Positions 1-12,000 of a DNA stretch of 64,000 nt are shown here, one piece after another (position 1 is the first letter of the stretch; the number at the start of each line of letters is the position of its first letter). The stretch is from Gnetum montanum (lineage: Eukaryota > Streptophyta > Gnetopsida > Gnetales > Gnetaceae): positions 2,048,856-2,112,855 of the forward strand of contig MNCI01027262.1 of NCBI GenBank assembly GCA_015680685.1, in the 5' to 3' direction. The notes under the pieces were generated by a model that did no database searches, was not told the origin of the DNA, and saw only the letters and a program-made list of their open reading frames with translations. The position numbers and the translations under genes were made by a program.

Positions 1-1721
1 TTTATTCTATTTGATAAGGTAATTTATCTACTCTATTCTAAACTATTCCATCTGGTCTAGTGTAATAAATTGAGTTGGATCCCTTTGTTTAGCTCTCACA
101 ACAACGAGCTCTTCTTGTAATCTCATAATTTTGTTTTTTGCATGCTTTTCCCTTGTCTCTATCATGACTAGTTTTTCTTTGGTAGCGATGAACTCAAACT
201 ATACTACAATGACATCACTAGGGATGTTGAAAAATGTCATCATGACTTTCCCAGTTTGCAGTAGTCTATTGATTACATCCTCATGATTAGTAGAAGTCAT
301 TGAGGCTTCGGCTAACATTTGACCTTCTTTGGCTCTAGTTAGATCCATTGATGGTACAACAAACATATTGAAAGACTCTTTGATGTGATTGGTGATCACC
401 TCTGCTACTCCTGCTACATATTGATGCTACATTACCACTATTGTGGCTCCTTCTCCTGTCTCTAACACCACTTGGAACAATGCAGCATTCCCATAGATCT
501 GTTTTGACCATTACACTTCTCCTCTAGACTATAATGAGATTTGTCCACTTGTTGAATCTACTAAAACTATGAGTTGGACAAAATTGTCGAAAACTATATA
601 AATATTAGCTTCCTTCATTGTTTCCTAGTTGATTTTTTTTTGCAATCTATTGTAGGTGACTCATTGATAATCGGTAATATTGTGGCAACAATGGTGGAAC
701 TTGCTATTATTGTTGTTCTTGTTGTTGCTATTGTTGCTCTTATTGTTGACTACTAGGTCCTACTTATAGTTGTTATTGCTCCTATTCTTGTTCTTGTTCC
801 TGCTCTCACCATGGTCTTTCCTTGGCAATGCCAATTTGAGCAACTTAACATATGAAGCATTTTGGGCCCTTTTTTGAACGTCATTGTTTGTATCCCAAGA
901 TTTTGGCTTACTTGCACAGCTTCCTAATAAGGCAAGGGAATGGAAGTGTTGGTTTCCCTACCTTCCTCTCCTTAAACCACCTTTGGATTTCCATAAAATA
1001 GAGTTGTGTAAGGTTGGCATTATGTTTGCCCATCAAGATTACACTTCCTCTATTTGCATAAGTGGATAGTTAGTTGAGTCCTTTTGTTGAGAACATGTGA
1101 TAAGTGCCAATTTTGAAGTATATTCTTTCTTCCAAAATTAGTTCATTATAGCTCTTATCTTCTTTGCTATAAGCTCGTTTTAGCCATAGTTTTCTAGTTC
1201 TAGAGTTAGATCAAGTGAATAGATGTGCTACCCTTGCCCCTTCATTGGGTATATTTAGAGCTATTGCAATTTCCTTGATTGAGATTCCTCCAATGTTAAC
1301 TATAGTTCCATCTTCCTTGTTGTGCCAAAACTAATAAGTCTCTCCAAGGTACCATTTTTCATTCTGTGACATTATTGGCCATAGCAATGAAACTTGCAGT
1401 TGTGTCCTTACCCATTCAAGAAAAAATTTCACTAATGGGCCAAAGTTCACCTCCACAATGACTATGGTTAGGATGGATCTTTCTTGGATGGCTTGAAGGT
1501 AGTCTTGTGGCAACATGAGGCATTGTCTTGGCACTTGTGGTTCTTCTACCTCTCTTGGGCCTATTGTCCCATAGCAAGAGTTTCTTGATGAATGCTAAAT
1601 TATTAGGCCTCTTGATCCTCGTGTTCTGATTCTTGTCCTTTAGTTTGGCCTTACCTTGGCCTCTTAGTCATTTGCTTGCTCCTTGTCAGGGTCCTCCTTA
1701 TGCTCCTCTCTTTGGGGCCAT
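1..1721 (-). pseudogene. aORF remnant of C1
   Basis: The ATG at 1721 (minus) starts with the codons MAPKRG, like the MALK starts in elements E and F. Readable pieces include 1331-1534, which contains VNFGPLVKFFLEWVR and WYLGE, and 199-399, which contains NHEDVINRLLQTGKVM. Both align with the longer copy in E (55.6 kb and 54.3 kb). Several in-frame stops and frame changes interrupt it, and its 3' end lies outside the window. The N-terminal half resembles the 'putative plant transposon protein' type of domain; that match is by pattern, not by search. The function of the product is unknown. Confidence 0.65.
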
Positions 1722-2297
1722 TTGCAATCATTAAAGAATTAGGAATCATTAGTACGTGTTCTCTAATTTTTATAACTCCCTTCCTTTCTCATACTTTTAG
1801 GTAGATCAAATTCATAGTTACTAGGATTGCAAAGTTAGAATTTATTTTCAAAAAGTTACCCCATAAGTATTAATGCCATTATTATTCCTCATAATTGTTC
1901 ATTTTGTCCTTATATATGGCCCATATTAATGGTTATGATTCCTTAAGAACATTATTTGGGTGTTCAGGCATTAATATGTTGGATAATTTCTTAAAAATTT
2001 TAACTTTCACTTGATACTTACCCTTAAAATACCTTCTAAGCATTAGAATTTTTTGAAAAATCGGCTCAAATTTTCCTCATTAGTATCCCCCTCCAACCCA
2101 CCACCCCCCCCCCCACCATAACTAAGATGAGCACTACGTTATCAAATAGGTTCAAAAAGCATGAAAATCGAAGTGATAACAATCAAGTTAGGGCTTGGGA
2201 AACCTAGGAGGCTAGAGCTTAGATTAGAGAAGAAAATTTGAAAAACTCTCCCTTGTGTGGAATGAAAAATGATGAAATTTTTTTCCAAGTGTTTGCC

Positions 2298-2385
2298 TAT
2301 ATATAGATTTTGTGGGACTTGATATTGAGGACCTGACATCGGGGATCTGATATTGGTGTGAACCTGATATTGATGACCTGATAGC
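2298..2385 (-). promoter_or_regulatory. Internal GATATC-array promoter of C1
   Basis: Five GATATC-like boxes start at 2321, 2335, 2349, 2366 and 2380, giving spacings of 14, 14, 17 and 14. On the minus strand they are followed by TATATATA (2305-2298), 21 bp from the start of the proximal box. The layout copies the U3 promoter of the LTRs in this window, yet it lies about 580 bp upstream of the aORF ATG, not in an LTR. Confidence 0.6.
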
Positions 2386-3942
2386 AAAGCCCTATAAATT
2401 TTAGTTTTAATGAGGGTCTAATGGGAAAAATTGATTCTATTGAATGTCTAAAAGGTTTTAAGGTTTCTCAAAGGGTTTGGATGATAGGAATATGCATAAT
2501 TTTTGTCAAAAATTTATCATTGTAAGTTCATAGAGAAGGAATCTTGGGCTACGAAAGTTCATCAAACATGTAAGAAGGGTAATGAATTCATATTTTTAGA
2601 AAAGATAGTGTGAATGATATGGGAAGTGTTTATTGATGTTTGAAAGGTTAAAGATGATGTGGAATTGCTTGGTAGGTATAAGATACAATAGTTATACAAG
2701 TGGGTGCTCCCCAAATTAGGCTCTAGCCCTTAATGCCCTTGTATAACCATGCCTAAAATTTTCCTTAGAAACTTAGGGAGTTGAATGTAACATATACCTA
2801 TTTAGCAAACACACACATGTTAGTATCACTAAATTAGAAAAATAACACTATGTTACACAAAACCACAAGTTATGACTATTTGAATAGTGAGATGAGATGA
2901 ACTTCGAAGGGATTGCAGAAATCAAGAAATGAGGTATCTTACCATAGGCATAATGAATTCTTGTATTTTATTAGTGGTTAAACTAATCACTAGTTTTTTT
3001 GTCCAAGATTCAAACCAATTCTAGACCACATTCCAATGACATTACATTGTTTCATCTCTTGGAATTACAATAATAAAACTATCAATGTTGTAAGGAATAT
3101 TGTCACTTGGTGTATTGTCCAAGGGAGAAGTTTTATTTACAGCACTTTATTTTATTTTTATATTTTTGAGAAGCCACCTACCTTCAGGCATGGATAACAT
3201 GTCTTTCCAATGGAACCCCTAGGAATTTATTCTATGCTCTTTTATTTTTATCTGTGCCAACAATTTAAGGTAGCACTTATTTTACTCTTACTCCCATTTT
3301 TCTTTAGATCTACAAGGATATAATAGAACCTTAGCAACATGATGGAACTCACAATAGTAATCCAAAAGAATCCATAAGTCCCCTTGATGCCACACCCTTT
3401 ACATTCCCTCTTGGATCTTCACTTTTTCAGTCTAGGCATAATGATTACAAGTTTACATAAAGAATGTCATTATGCCCATGGTAAGAACCTCTTATTAATG
3501 GAATGGATGGATGAATGATGTGGGCACACTATTCAAGTAATCAATTCCTTAGGACCTGATAACATAGAGAAATCTTCACCTTATTGGACTACATCTTGCC
3601 TTTATTTGTAATGTGTCATATTAATGATCAAAAATTATGTACAAAAGGTTTGAAAAGAAAGTATAAAAGAAATGAAAAAGATGGCGCAAATTATGAAAAG
3701 GTATAAAGAATGAACAGTATTAAAGAATTGAAAGAATTGTATTAAAGAATTAGCAAAAATAAAAAGAATTGTAAAACAAAAAAATGGAAAGTCATTTATT
3801 AATTCCCAAATCAGGATAAGGCATCTTCCCCACAACTAAACTCATGGGTGAGTGTTCAAAAGATGCTCCCTAGATCTCTTAGATCATACACTCTTAGTGA
3901 TTCATGTACCACCTTTATTGATTTTACTTTTTGGTTATCATC
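2386..3942 (-). other. Conserved non-coding spacer of C1 with hairpin
   Basis: This gene-free stretch separates the gag-protease remnant from the aORF. Two parts are conserved in C1, C2, B, E and F. One is a perfect 10-bp inverted repeat, GTTATACAAG (2691-2700) with CTTGTATAAC (2738-2747) and a 37-nt loop. The other is a block at 3281-3320 containing TAGATCTACAAGGAT. On the minus strand that block reads GGGAGTAAGAG, which contains a GTAAG donor-like string. No coding signal is seen. Confidence 0.6.
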
Positions 3943-5330
3943 CTAGGTGATCTTGATGGTAGTTGAGTTTTGATCATCTAAATCCTTGTTTTCTTTTTCT
4001 TTTGGTGTATGATTATGAGTTATTAATTGCATGTTTAGGTCCTTAGTTGGAGTCATCTTCTTATATAGGGAATTAGTAAGTGGTTTAGATGTTTCCATGC
4101 ACGTTTTAGATGATTGTTGGTTCTCAGTTAGTGGCCACAATGTGTCTTTTGGTTTAGTGGCCCTAGCTCTTTCTTCTGTGTGCACATTTATTCTTCACAC
4201 TTGTTGTGGACTGGTGTGATGAGTGTCTTAACATTCTAAAGTGTCGGTCCACAACTGCACCCTTTGTTTTCAACAATGATGCATGGTATTTGCTACGTTT
4301 GTATGGCTCTGTGCATATCTTCCTTAGAGATTTCAATAAATAAATCTCTCATATTTAACTTAGCATTGATTATGCTAAGCCATGCTCTCCCCATGATAAT
4401 TGGAAATTCCTTGTCATCATTCTTCACTTCGATTACTAGAAAATATGCTGGATAGGACCATCCACTAATAGTGGTCACTACATTTTCTATTTGTTCCAAA
4501 GGATTGGTGACAAATTGATCTACAAGCTTCAACTTGATATTTCACTCCTTCAAAGGTGGTAGGTTCAATGTTTGGTATACTTCGTAAGAGATCAAATTTA
4601 CCCTGGAACTTGAGCCTAATAGATCTTTGCATAGTAGATTTCTAGCTAATTGTAAATTAATCAGAAGGATTAATTCTCTTTGAAGGGAGTGGTCCTGCCT
4701 TGAGCTAGTCTGTCACTATTTTTATGTGCATTAAAGTTTGAATGCTAGTGTTTGAAGATGATGGAAATTTGTTTTTGGTAAGAAAATCTATTGTAGGAGA
4801 AAAGAAGTCCCAATTTTACCAACCTGTTTTGAACTTGTCCTCAAGAAAAGATGTTTCTTCATTTGGCCCTTAGTGTCGCTAGTAAGATCCTCTATTTGTA
4901 TGTTCATTGCCCTTGCAACTTTCCTTTGCTATGGTTGTGATGGTAGCTCCCCTTACATGGTAGGTGGCAACATTGGTGGTAAAGGATTAGTTGGATGTTG
5001 GCTTGGAGAATTAGTGGTTGGTGGATGCATGTGCGAGTTCAGATCTGTTCTTGGTAGCATTGGTCTATGGTATTCATGTGGATAATATTGTGGAGTTTAA
5101 ACAGCTGCATTGGCTGAGGAGATTGGACGTTGGACATAGTATCCATAAAGGTCAAGTTGTAGATATGAATACTGTTGGCATGGCGATGGCATGGACCACA
5201 ACTAGGGTTGTTGCCACTATTGATGATATTGCTCTTGTGGCTGAGGTAATGCTCTAGTAGGATAATACATTAGTTGAAAGTTTTGTCGATACTTACCTTG
5301 AGAATGGGTGATTTGGAAGATGGTAAAGAG
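3943..5330 (-). pseudogene. gag C-terminus and protease remnant of C1
   Basis: The minus-strand frame 4293-4532 contains ISGWSYPAYFLVIEVKN and FPIIMGRAWLS. It matches the protease-flanking segment of elements A (16.75-16.9 kb) and D (33.55-33.67 kb), where the same string follows a D-L-G-x-x-V-N-L-I-S protease motif. Sequence from 4600 to 5330 matches the Pro/Tyr/His-rich end of gag (compare D at 32.7-33.1 kb). The frame is broken in several places. Nothing resembling RT follows; the spacer begins directly. Confidence 0.65.
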
Positions 5331-6186
5331 CAATATTTATTCAAAGAAAGTTTGCAACAATGCAAGTTTAAATTTAGAAGGAAAATCTGTAACAATGTAA
5401 GTTTAAATTCAAAATGAATGCTAGTTTAATGATAAAACTCTAGATTTGGTAACTCTAATTTATGAATTTGATTCTAATAAGTAATATTGAGTTAAAAAAT
5501 ATTTAAGGTTCTAAACCCTGTGACTCATCTACTAACTATCAAATGATACAATTTTTCTACTACAACATTGTAACTATCTGAATGGGTGATGATAGGAAAT
5601 AAACACATGCAAGTCATTTTAAATAGCTTTTAACCTGCATAATTGACTAGGGTGATTTTCTTAAGGAAAATTAAATATTGTCCTCCACTTTTAATTTTAA
5701 AATAAACTGTTGAACCCAAGAATTTGCACGCTGATGCTGGTGGAACTTTACCCTCGTGGCATAGCTGGGACCGGAAGCCTGGGAGGTGAAATTCCAAAAG
5801 AAACAAAATGCTCCAACATATCGTGAAACAGACCTCAGCTTACTTTTACAAGCAAGGTGTCGGACTTCAAGGAGAAATTACCAGAGAAACGAAAAGCTCT
5901 AACGCATCTCTGAAACGTAAAAAATTTGCTAACATATACTTGAAACGTAAATAACTCATCTAAACAACCAATTTGATGTGCATAAATGACTGGCAAACAG
6001 CAGCCACCAACCCATCGATTCACCTGACATATTCCGGAGAGGCAGTGCCCAATAAACATGTCTATGCCAACCACGTACCCAAAAAGCCAAACACGCACAG
6101 CGCCATCGATGACTATGTAAAAAAATATTAATACTATATTGTATTTCACAATTCAACATATTATTCACTGCATAGCCTTCTGTGAA
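5331..6186 (+). other. Ancestral flank and upstream region of DIR1
   Basis: This stretch has no gene of its own. It is colinear with 40966-41927 in copy 2, so it belongs to the duplicated unit. It runs from the truncation point of C1 to the dirigent TATA box and contains the AC-type element listed separately. Confidence 0.6.
6006..6012 (+). promoter_or_regulatory. AC-element-like MYB site (ACCAACC)
   Basis: ACCAACC lies about 175 bp upstream of the TATA box and is preserved in copy 2 at 41752-41758. AC elements of this type bind R2R3-MYB regulators of phenylpropanoid genes, which would suit a dirigent gene. A 7-mer can occur by chance. Confidence 0.35.
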
Positions 6187-6193
6187 TATATAA
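6187..6193 (+). promoter_or_regulatory. TATA box of DIR1
   Basis: TATATAA sits in a stretch conserved with both copy-2 loci (41928-41934 and 42551-42557). Here the ATG is 404 bp away, against 180-184 bp in copy 2, because DIR1 has about 225 bp of extra leader (roughly 6310-6530). Confidence 0.5.
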
Positions 6194-6590
6194 ACTTTTA
6201 TTGATGTAGACAATAGTGACATCATTTCCGGCTTTTAACCAGACTTAACCATGGTTCATAATCCGATACTCTGTCCTTCGTTTTGTTACCTGTGAATGAT
6301 CAGCCACAATTCTTTCTGCGCAGAGGTATTGATCAGTCTGTCACAAAGAAAAGAGACTCCACGAGCCCACTTACGCAAAATAAAAGAAACAAAAACGGAA
6401 AAACCTCTGCAATGAGAGGTTTTTGGAGGGCCCCTGGGCACGCTGAGTACAGCAAAACACTCTCAGCCACCACTGCACATCTGCATTTTACACCGCATAT
6501 TCATTCTGCTTCCACCGACTATACCACAGTAGCCACTCCTCACTTCAAAAACCAGGCCCAGGAGACGACGAAGCTCGCAGAAAAGCAAAA

Positions 6591-7139
6591 ATGGCTACCA
6601 ATGCCAAGATCCGATTTCTTTTGCTGCTGCTACTGGTTTTGATGTTCTTTTGCGTGGCCTCTGCGGCAGCTAAGGCCAAAACGAGGAAGGAGAAAGTGAG
6701 CCGGCTGAGATTCTATTTCCACGACACTGTTATGGGAAAAAACAGGTCGGCGGTTATAGCCGTGGCTCCGGCAAAGGGATTTCTGAACAACTTTGGCTTA
6801 ATCCGCGTGATCGACGATCCGCTCACGCTGGGGCCGACTATGGATTCTCCGCAGGTGGGAAGCGCCCAGGGAATTTACTCTTCTACTTCTTCCACTGTTC
6901 AGAGTGGCCTCAGGCTGCTCATGGCCATGAATTTGGTGTTCAACAGTGGCAAATATAACGGCAGCACTCTGGCTCTGCTCGGCAGTAACGCTGTTTTGAG
7001 TAAGGTGAGGGAGATGCCCATCGTTGGTGGAACTGGGCTTTTTCGCTTTGCTCGAGGATATGCTCTGCTTCGAACCCGCAACTTCAAGGACGGCGGCAAT
7101 GCTGTTGTCCGCTACGATGTCACTGTAATGCATTTTTAG
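6591..7139 (+). CDS. Dirigent family protein (DIR1), apparently intact
   Basis: A 182-residue single-exon ORF. Residues 1-27 form a hydrophobic signal peptide ending SAAA, so the product is predicted to be secreted to the cell wall. The mature part is the complete dirigent beta-barrel domain: LRFYFHDTVMGKN (39-51), VIDDPLTLGP (73-82), VGSAQGIYSS (89-98), YNGSTL (122-127), REMPIVGGTG, FRFARGYA and a C-terminal VVRYDVTVMHF. Two N-glycosylation sequons are present (N51-R-S, N123-G-S), as is usual in the family. Dirigent proteins steer the stereochemistry of phenoxy-radical coupling in lignan and lignin formation; which product applies here cannot be read from sequence. The usual GRAQG motif is GSAQG. 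The start is chosen for its good context (A at -3, G at +4) and signal peptide. Length is typical for the family. Two decayed paralogues lie at 42.1 and 42.7 kb. Confidence 0.93.
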   Translation: MATNAKIRFLLLLLLVLMFFCVASAAAKAKTRKEKVSRLRFYFHDTVMGKNRSAVIAVAPAKGFLNNFGLIRVIDDPLTLGPTMDSPQVGSAQGIYSSTSSTVQSGLRLLMAMNLVFNSGKYNGSTLALLGSNAVLSKVREMPIVGGTGLFRFARGYALLRTRNFKDGGNAVVRYDVTVMHF

Positions 7140-8245
7140 AGCTGCTTTTCTCTGAGGCTTATTTGGAACAGAATTGCTTGCTGACTCTTAATTGTTAGAT
7201 GCGGATTTTAAAAAGGTATATGTAATGGGGTTCTGAAACTCCTTTTTCAATCTTATAGATCTAATAGGATGTCAGTGTAAGTATGTAAGATGTCGATTTC
7301 AGTTTGCATTGTTGATGAAATATGCTCTAAGTTGCGTTAAGGCGGTCGCCATTGACGCAAATCTTAGAGATTATGTAAGTTTGAGAAGTTTTACAGTAAT
7401 GTAACTGTTTTCTTCGCTGTTCTCTGCTCGCACTGAAAGTTTTGTTCAGTTTCAGCGATTTTTCTGAAATCTTTCAGTATTTAGCTGTAACTTATATTTT
7501 CTTACCCATCGGCGTCAGTAGACTGTTTTTTTTTTCCCTCTTTTTTTGAAAATTTACATAGATCATCCGAATTAATAGCTCGTCCAACTCGCGGATCCTC
7601 CAACAAGTTGCGGACCTTTTGATGTTATGTAAAATTCCGGAGATTCCGTATGTTCTGTAATATTTTATCGCTGTGTTTCGGGTTGTTCAAAAATTTAAGA
7701 AACCGAATAATTTTTTTTCAAAAAAGAATACAATAAAAATCCAGACCATAATCGTGTTGAGAACCGCCAATTTTTTTTGTTAAAACAAACCATAATGCAT
7801 CGAAATTACATTCAACTATCTCAGAAACATAATAAATAAAAGAGCAGAACTTTGGACACCTCCATCGTGATTTATTTGCAACCATCCCATGTGAGTTTTT
7901 CCTTCCTGTTACAAATTTCACTTGCTCCTAACAGTTCAGGAAGAATTCTGCATGCTTTAATCGGCTTCTGCCTCACGGTGCTCCAAGTTGTTCGCAGAAC
8001 GTTTTTCTGTCCTAAGTTTTCTAGAAGAACAGAGATATGGTACATGTAAAAGGCTGTTGTCTCCAAAACATGATCAACCCATCTGAGAATGCTTACTTTC
8101 CAATCTTTCCCCGAACCACCAGATCTCACAAGTGACAGTTGTGGACCCCAAAGAATCAACGCTGTTATAACATTGGCAAGCACTTCCTACCGAAGTTTGC
8201 TTTTTCTTTAGAGTCCTTGAGGGCAATACTGTGTGTAATTGAGTT

Positions 8246-8293
8246 AGCTTCTTTCATCTAGTTACTCATAGCTTCTTTCATCTAGTTACTCAT
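8246..8293. repeat. 24-bp unit repeated twice
   Basis: Two perfect head-to-tail copies of a 24-bp unit beginning AGCTTCTTTCATCTAG (8246-8269 and 8270-8293). Confidence 0.9.
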
Positions 8294-9135
8294 AGTTTTT
8301 TAGCATTTTAGCTAGACGGGCAAGAGTTGATGGGTCGTATAATCACATTTATTGGAATTGATTTTTTTATTTGTAAACTTTATCTTTATAAAAATATAGT
8401 ATCTGTCCAAAACATCCCATGATCTTTGGACGTAATGCAATTTCCATATTTCTTGTCATACAGGGCTCCAGTAGGATTGGAATTCAACGGCAAAGCTCAT
8501 TAAATGTATATCTTTAATAAGGGTCTGTATGTAACATATGTTACCGTTTTTAGGTCGGACACCGCCCTGAAAGTATGTTATATTTGTTGTCAGAATGTTT
8601 TCGCTTTTTTATGTTTTTCTGTCGGCTTTTGATCGATCAGAATATCGACGTTAGAAAATAAATAATTATTAATGGCAGAAAACCCTTTGACATTCAGAAT
8701 GTTTTTAAAGGCAAAGTTTATGAAAGGAATGGAAGGCAACATTGTTATAATATAGTGTCACCACGTAGTGGAGATAGCTGGATATGCACTTCAAATCCTT
8801 ACGTTACTATTGAACCATAAAGTGGCATCCATTGAATACGGACTCTTTGCTCATAAACAAGAGGTAGTAGTCGTAATGACTTTTTACGTCCACCATGCTT
8901 TAAAAAAAAGTTAATAGTGGTTGCATTAAAGAAAGTTAAAAGGCAATTTGATGTAGAGAGGCATAGTGCTAAAAACATCAAATTGAACATTCAAGGAAAG
9001 CTTGGAAAGTGACATCGTATATTACCATCATCATTGTCTTTATCATTAATTAAATATGAATAGAATCCTTACTTTCAATATCTTTTCCAAATAGTATTAG
9101 AGCTAAGCAAATGTAGATTTATAACATTATGGTGA

Positions 9136-9229
9136 CGTTACAAGACATGAAAGGAAACATTATAAGTATTAAAGGATATTANGCGTTACAAGACATGAAA
9201 GGAAACATTATAAGTATTAAAGGATATTA
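9136..9229. repeat. Perfect 46-bp direct repeat around a single N
   Basis: Positions 9136-9181 and 9184-9229 are identical, with one undetermined base at 9182. Two perfect copies separated by one N look more like an unmerged contig overlap than a biological repeat. Confidence 0.85.
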
Positions 9230-10929
9230 TCATGCAACACATATGTGCATAGCAAATTTGTTGTTCAATTAGATAGTAAACGTAAGCTAAGAATAAAAAT
9301 TTGTGCATGCTACCTTAGATTCATGGTAAAAAACCAATTTTATGTAAATTGTTTTTTGTATAAATTTGGCCTACACAATACAACAACATAAAATCTCTTA
9401 TTTCATAATACTTTCCTCTGTTGGTATGTGTTTGCTAGCTAACTCTTTTTTATGATTATTATATGTTTAGTAAGTTCCTTTAAAGTATCATGTTGGCTAT
9501 ATATCTTACAGTTGTACTTATAGTCAACTTGTTTCTAATTTTGAGAGCCCACTCCCTCAATACTTTCTTACATAGAAAACTTCATCCTTTATATTTAAAA
9601 GATAAATTTATTTTCTTTCTTCTATATTATTTCATGCTTCTATTTTTTAGAATTTTATTGAAATGGGACCTTCATTTTATCATATTTAATTACTTCAATT
9701 ATTTCTTGCCTAGTCCTTTATATAAAATACCTTAAACATACTATGATGTCTTTTAGATACTAGCTATAACTCTTTAGAAAATATCATTGATCACCTTGCT
9801 TCTTAAAATTGTATGTAATTTTTTTAATTTCAATTATTCTATGAATGTCCATTTTAATTTTAAGTTGTATAGATTATTAGCAATTTATACATTTATGTTT
9901 TTAAATTTTGTAGTATTTCTTTATGGGGGATGTTCCTGTGAAATTGTCCTTTCTCAATTTCATAAGAACAGATCCATGAATTAATTATTGAAATACATAA
10001 TCCATGACCATAAATGCTCTTTAGTTCGATGTAACCTTCAATAAGTCAATGATTATGATACGAAAGCACACAAACCTCTAATCGAATGTGGACTTAGTCT
10101 ACCACACATGAACTAGGAACTATAGGAGAATGATGAAAATGATAAGTTTAAATAGTAAAATTAACTAAGATTTTATTTACTAAAAATAAAACAAAGTATG
10201 GAAGAAGAACTATGAGAAATGAAATAATATCTAAGTATAGAAATGTCAATAAAATACTATAAAATATTAAAATATTGAGAAATATGATATAGAGGAAAGA
10301 GTTTTGATCAACTTTGCAAACAAAGAAAATACACTATTGCTAAAAAAAAAAAGGTGTTTGCCTCCTATGAAAGGCCAAGCTACAAGTGTTGATGAAAATA
10401 TATAAGTGAAATAAAATTGATAATAATAACCTAATTTGGAGCAAAACATGGGTTTTGAGGGTGAATATATGAATGGGAAGCTATAGATGTTATCCAAAAT
10501 CAATTTAGGCTCAAAATGAGATACCTTTAACTAAGCATCTTGAGATTGACACTAGAGTCTAAAAAATTCTAACTCTAGAGACTAATGTTTATGTTGAAAA
10601 AATTCAAAGTCTCGAAGCTAATGCAAGAAGTGCCTGATTGATGCTGGCACTACCTCAATATTAGTGCTTGGGCTGTTGGAGACTTGAACATTGAATTGAA
10701 TTCATGGTGGGCATGAAGCATGTGGGAGACACTAGAATGCTAAATGCTTATGCCTTTGATCTCTCAATATCTTGAAAAGTGTTATAGATCTTAAGTAGCC
10801 AACCCCAAAATATGGGTTTTGATCCCATATTTATAAGCTTAGGGTAGCCAAATTCGACCCCTAAGTTAAGTGAATTTCATGTGGAGTTAGTTTTTTAATA
10901 AGTTTGACTTGTAAGAATAAGTCACATGT

Positions 10930-12000
10930 GTCCAACTAGAGGTGAAGTTGATACTATTATAAACATTAGCAATAATAGGAGTTTGAAAATTTTTCCTAGT
11001 GTTTTCCAAACTGTAAGTTCAAGCCTCTAGGACCTCTTTTAACACCTAAACTAATGTTAAATGGTACCATGACAATGTCAAAGGAGTTCAAGAAGCTAGG
11101 AGATAATTTCAAATGTAGAGTGTGTAGGTTAATGGTCTCAAGATGCAAGTCCCAAAAGTGCTAATGTTGACATTGGCATTAGTGTTAGTATTAGTAAAAG
11201 ACTTAAAAAAATTTTTTAGCATTTTTCCAAGATGTCATTTCAAGCCTATAGAATGCCTAAACTAATGTCGAAATGAGCCATAATGATGCTTATTGGATAC
11301 AAAGGAGCTTGTAAACCTAGCAAGTGCTACCAAAATCCAAACCTAATGACCTTGGGTGATTATGACATGAACATAGTGATGCTAATGCTAATGTTGATGT
11401 TAGCATCAACATCACTTGCAATAATTAGAAAAATTTTAGGCCATGATTCCTAAGACTACTTTCAAACAAGCTAAAACTAATATTTCCTGCATGGAATTGA
11501 TATCCATTGGTTGTCAGAGAACTTGAGAAGCTAAGATTGAGGATAGAATGCAAGTAAAAAGTGTTGTGAATAAGAAAAGTATGGTTCTAGGTGTGCTAAC
11601 TTTGATGTTAGTGTCAGCATTAGTGTTAGCCCTAGACTTGAGTAAAATTTCATCTCCAAGTCCCAATGTCATCTTGCCAAAATCCAAAAATTTAATGCCT
11701 ACCATGTTGAAAGTGTTGTGGAAGAACCATTTGGAATCCTATAGGTTCAAAACGAAGGATAAAAGGCAATTTTGAGGTAGGTGATGTGGATAGGATTGTC
11801 CAAGACTAACATTGATGCTACATCAATGTCACCCTTAACACTTAAAAAAAATTTGTTCCCAAATTTTTTCAAGCTTGTTGAAAGTGATGCTCATATGTTG
11901 GGTTATGAGCCAGAATTGTTCCTTGAGGCTTTCGTGAGCTAAAAATATGCCTTTTAATGTTATTTTTGGACCATTCTAGGTACTTGAACTTCAATGGAAT
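10930..12000. repeat. Degenerate tandem repeat, period about 200-223 bp
   Basis: About five diverged units. The landmark A-rich/AATTTT string recurs at about 10985, 11205, 11428, 11642 and 11843. Just before it each unit carries a TAATG/GTTAG core such as TAATGTTGATGTTAGCATCA (near 11389), which is close to self-complementary. Units also share a tail of the type TTTCAAGCCT...AAACTAATG. The array may extend left to about 10570. No coding potential is convincing. Confidence 0.55.

Larger units (their letters stand above)
1..5330 (-). mobile_element. C1: truncated Ty3/gypsy-type element carrying aORF, copy 1
   Basis: In minus-strand order this stretch holds the end of gag, a protease remnant, a 1.5 kb non-coding spacer, a GATATC/TATA internal promoter and an additional ORF (aORF) that runs off the left edge. 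RT, RNase H and integrase are not recognisable. The 5' LTR and the first half of gag are missing: homology to gag stops near 5330, and copy 2 stops at the same point (about 40965). The truncation therefore predates the segmental duplication. All coding parts are broken by stops. Element class is inferred from gag and protease similarity to elements A and D in this window. Confidence 0.75.
7140..10929. other. AT-rich intergenic sequence downstream of DIR1
   Basis: The first 370 bp, to about 7510, still match copy 2 (43278-43590) and form the 3' flank of the dirigent gene. The rest has no counterpart in copy 2. I see no gene I can support. A 103-codon minus-strand frame at 7872-8183 has no recognisable domain. 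Two short tandem repeats are listed separately. 9240-10500 is very AT-rich and featureless. Confidence 0.5.

Noticed and set aside
6283-6642. 119-codon plus-strand frame overlapping the DIR1 start
   Set aside because: It lies in the leader segment, is out of frame with DIR1, has no recognisable domain, and the segment is missing from the paralogues.
6798-7133. Minus-strand frames of 111 and 66 codons across DIR1
   Set aside because: Shadows of the dirigent coding sequence.
9490-9984. Hydrophobic frames of 81 and 65 codons
   Set aside because: Product of T-rich sequence; no domain, no conservation in the window.
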